From NCBI GenBank assembly GCA_004332335.1, contig SISS01000043.1, forward strand, positions 1-41,188: DNA of 41,188 bases, given 5' to 3'. Positions within the stretch are counted from its first letter, which is position 1; every line of letters begins with the position of its first letter. The position numbers and the translations under genes are program-made. The stretch comes from Methanoregulaceae archaeon UXB-2016 (GTDB lineage Archaea > Halobacteriota > Methanomicrobia > Methanomicrobiales > Methanospirillaceae). The notes beneath the pieces were generated by a model. That model saw only the letters and a program-made list of their open reading frames with translations. It did not search any database and was not told where the DNA came from. Below are positions 8,580 through 15,381 of the stretch, piece after piece.

Positions 8580-9656
8580 TCATGCGCGCGCTATCAGATG
8601 GGCCCCGTTCGGGTCGAACTCGGCGCAGACGATCTGTCCCGGAGCGAGCGAGAGGGCAAGAAAAGTGAGCCGGCGGATCAATGCGACAAGGGGAAATCCG
8701 CAATCGAGATGGACCCGGACGAGCGGCCCGTCGGCGTCGACGGACACGATGCGGCCGGTCAGGTGGTCCGGCACTTTTGTGCGACAGCCGTCGTCGCGGG
8801 AGAGCACGATCTCCTCGGGCCGGATCGCGACCGTAACCTGTCCGCCCACGGGCGAGTGGACCGCAACCCTCAGGATCGCCCCGTTGATCCGCACGAAAGC
8901 GACCCCGCGGTCCATCCGCTCGACAGTCCCCTCGACCAGGTTCTCGGCCCCGACGAACTGTGCCACCTCCTTCGTCCGGGGCTGGTAGAAGACCTCGAGG
9001 GGCGTGCCGGTCTGCATGAGTCGGCCGGCCGCCATGACCGCCATCCGGTCGCAGAGCCGCTGCCCCTGGTCGAGGTTGTGGGTCGCCATCACGATCGTCG
9101 TGCCGAGGTCCGACCGGACCCTCCGCACGACGCCCTCGATCACCTGGGTCGAGAGCGGGTCGAGGTTCGCGGTCGGCTCGTCGAGGAAGAGGACCTCCGG
9201 ACGGGTCACGATGGCTCGGGCGATCGCGACCCTCTGGAGCTCGCCCCCCGAGAGGGTCGAGGCCCGCCGGGGGCCGAAGCCCGTGAGCCCGACCCGGTCG
9301 AGGGCCTCCTCGACGCGGGGGCGGGCTGTGGACGCGGCCTCCCCCCGGAGCCCAAGGCCGATCGCGACGTTCCGATAGACATCGCTCGAGAAGACGGCCG
9401 GGCGCTGGAAGACCATGGCCATGCGTCGCCGCAGTGCGATGAGGTCCGCGCGCCCCGCGGTCACCTCGATCGTATCGATCCAGAGGCGGCCCTGCGAAGG
9501 AGGAACGAGGAGGTCCATGATCCGGATCAACGACGACTTGCCCGACCCCGACGGCCCGATCAGGCCGAAGACCTCGCCCCGCTCGACCTCGAGCGAGATA
9601 TCGTCGAGGACCGTCTTCCCGCCCACGCTCCAGCCAATCCCCTCGCATCGGATCAC
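8580..9656 (-). CDS. tupC: Tungstate ABC transporter ATP-binding protein (TupC-like)
   Basis: ATPase subunit (358 residues) of an anion importer. Walker A GPSGSGKS at 34-41, Q-loop FQRP at 83-86, signature LSGGE at 135-139, Walker B VLFLDEPT at 155-162 and an H-loop in ATHNLDQG are all present. After residue about 245 comes a regulatory domain of the TOBE type, as in molybdate/tungstate ATPases (segments AVHSPVGGQVTVAIRPEEI and FDPNGAHLIARA). The ATG overlaps the tupB stop by four bases. Tungstate rather than molybdate is inferred from the permease type and the neighbouring binding protein. Confidence 0.85.
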   Translation of the reverse strand: MIRCEGIGWSVGGKTVLDDISLEVERGEVFGLIGPSGSGKSSLIRIMDLLVPPSQGRLWIDTIEVTAGRADLIALRRRMAMVFQRPAVFSSDVYRNVAIGLGLRGEAASTARPRVEEALDRVGLTGFGPRRASTLSGGELQRVAIARAIVTRPEVLFLDEPTANLDPLSTQVIEGVVRRVRSDLGTTIVMATHNLDQGQRLCDRMAVMAAGRLMQTGTPLEVFYQPRTKEVAQFVGAENLVEGTVERMDRGVAFVRINGAILRVAVHSPVGGQVTVAIRPEEIVLSRDDGCRTKVPDHLTGRIVSVDADGPLVRVHLDCGFPLVALIRRLTFLALSLAPGQIVCAEFDPNGAHLIARA

Positions 9657-10285
9657 GCCCGACCACCCCCCTGGAGGAGGTTCACGCCAAAGTTGACCAC
9701 GAGCGCGAGCGCGAGCAGGATGATCCCGAGCGCGATCGAGAGCGAGACATTCCCCATCGAGGTCTCAAGGCTGATCGCAGTCGTCAGAACCCGGGTGAAC
9801 CCACGGATATTGCCGCCGACCATGATCGCGACACCGACCTCGGAGATCGCCCGCCCGAAGCCGAGGGCCACTGCGGCCAGCAGGGCGAACCGTGCCTCCC
9901 GGAGCAGGAGCAGGAGCTGCTGCAGCCCCGTCGCTCCGAGGGAGACGAGGGACTCACGGAGGCCCAGATCGAGCCCCTCGAGGGCCGCGACGGTCAGCCC
10001 GACCAGGATCGGCAGGATCAGCAGGGTCTGCCCGATGATCATGCCGGTCGATGTGAAGAGGAGCCGGAGCGAGCCGAACGGACCTGCGGAGGAGATCAGG
10101 AGGAAGAGAAAGAGCCCGATGATCACGGTCGGAACGGCGTAGAGAGTCTGGACCAGGTACATCAGGGTGCGTTTTCCGCGGAACTCGCGGAAGGAGATGA
10201 GGCCTCCAACGGGGACGGCAATCGCGGTCCCGAGCAGGGTCGACGAGAGCGAGATGATGAGCGTCCTGACCGTGATCTCGATCAC
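9653..10285 (-). CDS. tupB: Tungstate ABC transporter permease (TupB-like)
   Basis: Inner-membrane permease of the TupB type, with five or six hydrophobic helices and the ABC-contact loop GFGRAISEVGVAIMVGGNIRG (EAA motif) near residue 145. The only canonical in-frame start is the GTG at 10283-10285, giving 210 residues, which is short. The frame stays open upstream and reads LNEIVEGFLQAIDLIVSFDP, which looks like the missing TupB N-terminus (to about 231 residues). However, it has no ATG, GTG or TTG, only a CTG at 10346-10348. An ATG at 10362-10364 is one base out of frame across a G-rich run. Either a CTG start or a one-base error in that run is likely. Confidence 0.8.
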   Translation of the reverse strand: MIEITVRTLIISLSSTLLGTAIAVPVGGLISFREFRGKRTLMYLVQTLYAVPTVIIGLFLFLLISSAGPFGSLRLLFTSTGMIIGQTLLILPILVGLTVAALEGLDLGLRESLVSLGATGLQQLLLLLREARFALLAAVALGFGRAISEVGVAIMVGGNIRGFTRVLTTAISLETSMGNVSLSIALGIILLALALVVNFGVNLLQGGGRA

Positions 10286-10364
10286 CTCGGGGTCGAACGA
10301 GACGATCAGGTCGATAGCCTGGAGAAAGCCCTCGACGATCTCGTTCAGCGCCCCGCACCCCCAT

Positions 10365-10507
10365 CCCCCGCGCGGGCTTTGCGCCCTGCTGCAGAGATAC
10401 TGGAATTACTTTGGTATGCCAACTGATGTACCAATTGGTTCACCTTTTTTGATGAATTATAGAGAAAGATTCAACTATCTTATTAAACACATCGGTTCTG
10501 AGTGATA
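10365..10507. promoter_or_regulatory. Divergent promoter region of the tungstate locus with inverted repeats
   Basis: AT-rich region between tupB (minus) and the binding-protein gene (plus). TTGGTA-N12-TACCAA spans 10411-10434. It is overlapped by a perfect palindrome ACCAATTGGT at 10430-10439. CTTATTAAA (about 10476-10484) can serve as TATA for the plus-strand gene, placing transcription start close to the ATG. CTATAATTC on the minus strand (about 10450-10458) is a possible TATA for tupB. The symmetrical site between two divergent genes of one transport system suggests a shared operator; the regulator is unknown. Confidence 0.5.
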
Positions 10508-12436
10508 ATGAACGGAAGAGCATTCTGGACCGGAGCGGGCCTTCTCGCCCTCCTCCTGGTCCTCTTTATCGGCATCTCTGGCTGCATGGGGACCACTCCC
10601 GGCGGCAACGCGACGGCGACCCCGGTTGTCACGAGTAACGCGACCACCGTAACCACGGCCGGGATGACCGCAGTCCCGACGAACGTCACCGGACCGCGCA
10701 CGGATCTGCTGATCGCGACCACGACCTCGCTCGAGGATACGGGCCTGCTCGACTACCTGACTCCGTTCTACGAGGCGCAGCATCCCGTGAACCTGAAGAT
10801 CACGTCACAGGGCACGGGCAAGGCCATTGAACTCTCCAAGCGCGGCGATGCGGACCTGCTCCTCGTCCACTCGCCCTCGCAGGAGATCGCGTTCATGGAG
10901 GCCGGCAGCGGCGTCAACCGGCGCGCGTTCGCCTACAACTACTTCGTGATCGTCGGGCCCGAGACCGACCCGGCTGGGATCAGGGGGCTCTCACCCGAGG
11001 ACGCATTCCTGAAGCTCATGAAGGAGGGCAAGAGCGGCACCGCGAATGTCGCGTTCGTCTCGCGCGGCGACAACTCGGGGACCCACTCGGCCGAGAAGGC
11101 CATCTGGTCCAAGGCAAAGGTCAATTACGCCGCCGATGTGCAGAAGTCGGGGGCCTGGTACGTCGAGGCCGGCAAGGGCATGGGCGAGACCCTCCAGCTG
11201 GCGAGCGAGAAGGGAGCGTACACCCTGTCCGATGAGGGAACGTATCTCTCTTACAAGGGCAACCTCAGGCTGACGCCCCTGATCACGGAGGGCGCGAGCC
11301 TCCTCAACATCTACTCGGCGATCACGGTCGTGCCGAAGGGGAACGCCTCGGCCACGCTCGAGGCGGCGAACCAGTACATCAACTTCCTCATCTCACCGGA
11401 CACGCAGGCGAAGATCGCCGAGTACGGCAAGGGGCTCTTCATGCCCATGACCGCCGAGAAGGCCAAGGAGTTCAAGGTCGACGCATCCTCGCCGGCCACG
11501 GCCACGAGCCCGGTGCTCGCCTATGCCGCGGGCAGCCTCGCCTCGCCGTTCGGCAAGCTGAAGGAGAGCTTTGACGGCAACAACACCGGAGCCGAACTCG
11601 GCGTATACACCGGCGCCTCGGTCATGCAGATCGAGAAGGTGACGAAGGCGAACGCGAAGGCCGATATCGTCGCGTCCGCCGACGCCTACCTGATCCCGAA
11701 GCTGATGTTCCCAAAGAACGCGAGCTGGATGCTCTCGTTCGCCCGGAACGCGATGGTGATCGCCTACAACAACACGACCTCGGACTACGGAAAGGAGATC
11801 ACAGCCGCAAACTGGTTCGATATTCTCGATCGCCAGAATGTCAGCTACGCGATCTCAGATCCGACCACGGACCCCGGCGGCTACCGCTCGTTCATGGCGA
11901 TCAAGCTCGCCGAACGGCACTACGGCAAGAACGACATCTTCCGAAAGCTCGTCGAGGATCACTCGAACGTGACCGGGGCTCCCAGCGGCGACGTCACCAC
12001 GATCGACGTCTCGAGCCCGGGACCTGACGGAGAGACGCTCGTGATCCCGAAGACCGGTGACCAGAGCTACACCGACCAGCTCAAGGCTGGCAAGGTCGAC
12101 TACGTCTTCACCTACCGGTCGAATGCGGTCCAAAACGGGTTCAGTTATATCACCCTGCCCCCCGAGATCGACCTCTCGGACCCGGCCCGTACGGCCGATT
12201 ATGCACGGGTCCAGGTGAAGCGGCCCGACGGTTCGACCGAGGCCGGCATGCCGATCACGTACGGCATCACGGTCCCGACAGTGGCAAAGAACCCCGAATT
12301 CGGAGAGGCCTTCGTCCGACTCCTGACCGGACCCGAAGGAGCTGCGGTGCTGGCGGCCGATGGCTTCACCCCCATCACGCCGGCCGAGGCGACCGGGACA
12401 GTTCCCCCGGGCGTTCAGGGCAACCAGACGGCCTGA
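10508..12436 (+). CDS. Fused tungstate-binding lipoprotein: TupA domain joined to WtpA/ModA domain
   Basis: A 642-residue secreted lipoprotein. Residues 8-25 are hydrophobic and end in the lipobox GISGC (Cys26), followed by a Thr/Asn-rich linker to about 62. Residues 64-325 form a TupA-type tungstate-binding domain with TTTSLEDTG (71-79) and the hallmark SRGDNSGTHSAE (185-196). Residues 334-628 form a second binding domain of the archaeal WtpA/ModA class, with YAAGSL (339-344), ASADAYLIPKLM, DPTTDPGGYR (451-460) and the C-terminal LLTGPEGAAVLAADGF. These are normally separate proteins serving different transporters. No wtpB/wtpC is seen here, so both domains presumably feed TupBC. A GTG two codons upstream (10502) is an alternative start. 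Confidence 0.88.
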   Translation: MNGRAFWTGAGLLALLLVLFIGISGCMGTTPGGNATATPVVTSNATTVTTAGMTAVPTNVTGPRTDLLIATTTSLEDTGLLDYLTPFYEAQHPVNLKITSQGTGKAIELSKRGDADLLLVHSPSQEIAFMEAGSGVNRRAFAYNYFVIVGPETDPAGIRGLSPEDAFLKLMKEGKSGTANVAFVSRGDNSGTHSAEKAIWSKAKVNYAADVQKSGAWYVEAGKGMGETLQLASEKGAYTLSDEGTYLSYKGNLRLTPLITEGASLLNIYSAITVVPKGNASATLEAANQYINFLISPDTQAKIAEYGKGLFMPMTAEKAKEFKVDASSPATATSPVLAYAAGSLASPFGKLKESFDGNNTGAELGVYTGASVMQIEKVTKANAKADIVASADAYLIPKLMFPKNASWMLSFARNAMVIAYNNTTSDYGKEITAANWFDILDRQNVSYAISDPTTDPGGYRSFMAIKLAERHYGKNDIFRKLVEDHSNVTGAPSGDVTTIDVSSPGPDGETLVIPKTGDQSYTDQLKAGKVDYVFTYRSNAVQNGFSYITLPPEIDLSDPARTADYARVQVKRPDGSTEAGMPITYGITVPTVAKNPEFGEAFVRLLTGPEGAAVLAADGFTPITPAEATGTVPPGVQGNQTA

Positions 12437-12637
12437 ACCCCAAATTCAACCGATTATTCCGCCATCTCCGGGCGCAAAGAGGCCCGTAAGAGATTTTTGA
12501 GGATTTACGGACCTGCAAAAGCACTGAAAATTGGAAAGTATATCACAAAGTATATATGGAATATGTAGCATAGGGACTCGCCGTCGAAAGTAATTGACCA
12601 TCGGCCGGGAGACCGGCCTTAACCGGGAGAGAAGACC
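12437..12637 (+). promoter_or_regulatory. Promoter and hairpin leader of the KGG-repeat gene
   Basis: Intergenic stretch with a good TATA box, GTATATATG at 12550-12558. It predicts a transcript start near 12580 and a leader of about 60 bases. The leader contains a perfect hairpin, GGCCGG-GAGA-CCGGCC (12603-12618), closed by a GNRA-type tetraloop. It is followed by GGGAGAGAAG, which can act as the ribosome site for the ATG at 12638. The hairpin ends about 10 bases before that site, so it may affect mRNA stability or translation. The part before 12540 shows nothing recognisable. Confidence 0.5.
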
Positions 12638-13207
12638 ATGGCAGAGAAGAACGATTCAGGAAAGACGAACCGGGGCCTGGCATCGGCCGACGAGGCGACA
12701 CGGCAGAGAGTTGCAAAGGCCGGCGGCGAAGCCCGGCATGAGAGACGGGGGCTCCAGGCGGCCGACGAGGAAACCCGGGAGAGGGTTGCACGAGCAGGAG
12801 GGGAGGCACCGCACAGAGTGCGCGGACTCCAGGCAGCCGACGAGAAGACACGCGAGCGAGTCGCACGTGCGGGAGGAGAGGCACCGCACCGTGTCCGCGG
12901 CCTTCAGGCGGCCGACGAGGAGACACGCGAGCGCGTTGCCCGGGCAGGAGGCGAAGCACCGCATGAGAAGCGCGGCCTCCAGGCAGCCGACGAGGAGACA
13001 CGCGAGCGCGTTGCCCGGGCCGGCGGCGAGGCTTCACGCGCCGGGCGAGGCAGTTCCTCGAAGAGTCGCGAAGACAGCGACGATGAGCGCGGCGGCGGTT
13101 CGAAAAGGGGTCTTGCCTCAGCCGGCGCGGAGACCGGGGAGCGGGTCGCTCGCAAGGGCGGCGAGCCCCAGCAAGGCGGGCGCGGCCGCTCCAAAGGAAT
13201 AGACTGA
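12638..13207 (+). CDS. KGG-repeat (stress-induced, LEA-like) protein
   Basis: A 189-residue, highly charged protein without hydrophobic segments, built from tandem 25-residue units. The consensus is RGLQAADEETRERVARAGGE followed by APHRV. Five units run from residue 12 to 136. After a Ser/Asp-rich spacer (SSSKSREDSDDERGGGSKRG) comes a sixth, diverged unit ending ARKGGEPQQGG. The (K/A)GGE core and AxxAGxxGG spacing resemble the KGG stress-repeat family (E. coli YciG, plant group-1 LEA). That family is linked to desiccation or general stress; the function here is inferred. Each unit is 75 bases and the DNA copies are similar, so copy number may vary between strains. Confidence 0.85.
   Translation: MAEKNDSGKTNRGLASADEATRQRVAKAGGEARHERRGLQAADEETRERVARAGGEAPHRVRGLQAADEKTRERVARAGGEAPHRVRGLQAADEETRERVARAGGEAPHEKRGLQAADEETRERVARAGGEASRAGRGSSSKSREDSDDERGGGSKRGLASAGAETGERVARKGGEPQQGGRGRSKGID
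12671..13045 (+). repeat. Five tandem 75-bp coding repeats
   Basis: In-frame tandem array of five 75-base units inside the KGG-repeat gene, each coding for one 25-residue repeat. Units three to five are the most alike at DNA level (shared GCGTTGCCCGGGC and GACGAGGAGACACGCGAGCG tracts), suggesting recent duplication. It is not a CRISPR array: there are no unrelated spacers and the reading frame is kept throughout. Confidence 0.85.
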
Positions 13208-13222
13208 AGAAATCTTCTTTTT
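13206..13222 (+). terminator. Terminator after the KGG-repeat gene
   Basis: A small stem GAAGA-AA-TCTTC followed directly by T5 lies at the stop codon of the KGG-repeat gene, which is convergent with the next gene (minus, ending at 13222). Stem plus T-run is a plausible transcript end for the plus strand. Confidence 0.5.
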
Positions 13223-15045
13223 CAGGGGCGTCTCAGCACCGAGATCTCGGTCCCCTCCGGGTCGTAGAGGTGGGCGGTGTCCCCCTCATCGTTCCAGACG
13301 TTGCGTTCGTACCAGTAGCGCCGGCCATCCGTGTCGACCCCGGTCGACCCCGAGTACAGGAGAAGGGCTGCACCCGGAGCGATCGAACCGCCTGCGAAGT
13401 CGTACCGGAAGTTCGGCCCGTCGTCGGTCAGATACCACCCCGCCAGGTCCACCTGAGCGGTCCCGCTGTTCCGCAGGCGGACCCATTCGGCGACCAGGTC
13501 CAGCTCCTCGACAGAGATCGTCTCCGTATCGATGGAGGTCGGTGTGGACGCAGGGGCCGGGGTGCCGGCGTCTGTCGGCCCCGCCGTCGCGATCGTCAGG
13601 ACCGCCCCGCCGTCTCGACGATCGACCGGGTGACCGTCTGCATCGTGAAGAAAGACCTGATCGCCCCGGGGGTCGAAGACGTCGACAGCGTCCCAGTAGA
13701 GGATTCCGTCCCCGTCCGTACCCTTCCCCACCTGGACCACGACCGCGCCGCCGGGAGTCAGCGTGTAGCGCGGGAACCGGTAGAAGCGGGATGCATCGCC
13801 GTTCACCAGGCGCCAGCTCGTGAGGTTCACGGGAGCGAGCCCCGGGTTCGTGACAAGGACCCGCTGTGTGCCGAGGTCGAGTCCACCGAGCCGGGCTTCG
13901 CCCGGAGGCGCCGTCGGCGAGGGCATCGGCCTGGTCACGGTCGGCTCGACCGTGAAGGGCGGGGGGTACGGCGGTTCGAGGAGATAGGGTGTCGGTGAGG
14001 ATAGGGGCGAGGGCGCATCCCGATCCGCCGGCCAGTCGATGGCGCGGGCCGTCCCCCTGACCGGCCGACAGACCTCGCCGTCGCAGGTGAATGCCACGGT
14101 GCCCGAGGTGTTCGTCAGGTAGACCGTCGTCCCGATTGTGAGGAGGTTGGCCAACAGGCGATCGTCGACTGTATTCGCGGGAGGATCACCGGTGCTGACG
14201 ACCGCATACCGGGGATGTACCCGCTCGAGCAGGGCCGGGGCGACCGCTCCGGGCTCTCCCTGGCGCGGAACCTGGAGTACGTCCGCCTCGAGCTCGTCCC
14301 CCGAAGCCAGGAGACGTTCGGCCGATTGGGGCCCGAGCCCCCCGGTCAGGAGAATGGCCGTCCTGTTGTAGACGAGTCTGAGTACGAGCGAGTCCTCATG
14401 CTGGTCTTCCGAGGAGACGGCGGACGGGTTCAGCACGTCGAGCCAGACCTCCGGGTCGAGCTGCACCCGCTGGCCGGCCCGAAGCGCCGATCGGTTCACG
14501 CCCGAGACATCGAGCGCCCGAAGGAGGCGTTCGTACGCCGCCGGATGACCGTCGGGCAGGCCCCCGTCGAGGAAGTGCCCGACCCGGTCGAGCCCCGCGA
14601 GCAGGACCGGCATTCCTCCCACCTGACCGGCGTGGGCGTGAGAAGCGATCAGCAGGTCGAGTTCGGTCACGCCCATCGAGGCAAGGTACCTGAGGACGTC
14701 GGCTCCCTTGTCGGGCGGGCCCGCGTCCACGAGCACGGTCCTGCCCCGGGGTGTCTCGATCAGGACGGCGTCCCCCGCCCCTACGGCAAGGATATGGACA
14801 ACGAGGGGGCCCTTGGGGGCTCGCAGCAGGACGGGCGTCGGAGCGGGCGTCGTCGTCGATGCGGAGAGGGGCGTCGGGGCCGGCGTCATCATCGTGGCCG
14901 TGATCGTGGTCAGTGGGCCCGGGGTCCGGACGGGGATCTCGACCGGGGCCGGACCGAGAGAGTACTGGGAGAATCCCCCGAGAAGGGCGAAGATCACCAG
15001 GACGAAGGCCAGCAGGATCAGCAGAGTGCGGAGCGCGCGCGGCAT
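13222..15045 (-). CDS. Secreted ComEC-like metallo-beta-lactamase-fold protein with two lamin-tail domains, active site degenerate
   Basis: A 607-residue protein with an N-terminal membrane anchor or signal (residues 6-26) and a Pro/Thr-rich linker (to about 78). A metallo-beta-lactamase fold of the ComEC/Rec2 C-terminal type covers about 79-330, and two lamin-tail-like beta domains cover about 385-475 and 505-605. The metal sites are eroded. The usual HxHxDH reads HAHAGQ (136-141). The TGD motif reads LLTGGLG. The HHGS motif reads PRQGEPG. The fold is kept (VVHILAVGAGDAVLIETP, VDAGP, GQVGGM, DSLVLRL), so it is probably a non-catalytic binding or surface protein. The ATG start follows a possible TATA (ATTATTATG) upstream. 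Confidence 0.8.
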   Translation of the reverse strand: MPRALRTLLILLAFVLVIFALLGGFSQYSLGPAPVEIPVRTPGPLTTITATMMTPAPTPLSASTTTPAPTPVLLRAPKGPLVVHILAVGAGDAVLIETPRGRTVLVDAGPPDKGADVLRYLASMGVTELDLLIASHAHAGQVGGMPVLLAGLDRVGHFLDGGLPDGHPAAYERLLRALDVSGVNRSALRAGQRVQLDPEVWLDVLNPSAVSSEDQHEDSLVLRLVYNRTAILLTGGLGPQSAERLLASGDELEADVLQVPRQGEPGAVAPALLERVHPRYAVVSTGDPPANTVDDRLLANLLTIGTTVYLTNTSGTVAFTCDGEVCRPVRGTARAIDWPADRDAPSPLSSPTPYLLEPPYPPPFTVEPTVTRPMPSPTAPPGEARLGGLDLGTQRVLVTNPGLAPVNLTSWRLVNGDASRFYRFPRYTLTPGGAVVVQVGKGTDGDGILYWDAVDVFDPRGDQVFLHDADGHPVDRRDGGAVLTIATAGPTDAGTPAPASTPTSIDTETISVEELDLVAEWVRLRNSGTAQVDLAGWYLTDDGPNFRYDFAGGSIAPGAALLLYSGSTGVDTDGRRYWYERNVWNDEGDTAHLYDPEGTEISVLRRP

Positions 15046-15156
15046 GGACCCGGATTCCTCACTCTATCGTTCGACCCGGGACCATAATAATCCGCGGCCG
15101 GGCCGAGCAGTTAAATAGGAGCAGGCGTCACTCCGCTGAAGAGAGGTCTGTCCCAC

Positions 15157-15381
15157 ATGGTACACGTAATGATCGACCGTGACGGCTGCATCAGCTGCGG
15201 CACCTGCTGGCTCGAGTGCCCCGACCTGTTCGAAGAGAGCCCCGAGGACGCCAAGAGTCAGATCGTCGAGCGATACCGGGCCAGGAGCCAGCTCTCGGAG
15301 GGGGATGGTCCCGACGAGGCGGCCGGATGCGCGCAGGTGGCGGCCGACGAGTGCCCCGTCACGGTGATCACGGTCGAGTGA
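15157..15381 (+). CDS. Single-cluster [4Fe-4S] ferredoxin
   Basis: A 74-residue ferredoxin. Cys11, Cys14, Cys17 and Cys66 (CISCGTC ... ECPV) are the expected ligands of one [4Fe-4S] cluster. Cys21 (ECPDLF) and Cys58 (AGCAQ) match the pair that forms a disulfide in the Pyrococcus furiosus ferredoxin. That protein has Asp at position 14; here it is Cys, so a complete four-Cys cluster is expected. The middle insertion (about residues 28-54) is longer and acidic. A GAGAGG ribosome site lies 12 bases before the ATG, and TTAAATA (15111-15117) can be its TATA box. The electron partner is unknown; the flanking genes are unrelated. Confidence 0.9.
   Translation: MVHVMIDRDGCISCGTCWLECPDLFEESPEDAKSQIVERYRARSQLSEGDGPDEAAGCAQVAADECPVTVITVE

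Noticed and set aside
12671-13045. Tandem repeats as a CRISPR array
   Set aside because: Units are 75 bases, contiguous, in frame and code for a KGG-type repeat; no variable spacers. The same reasoning excludes the 39-base repeats at 20151-20303.
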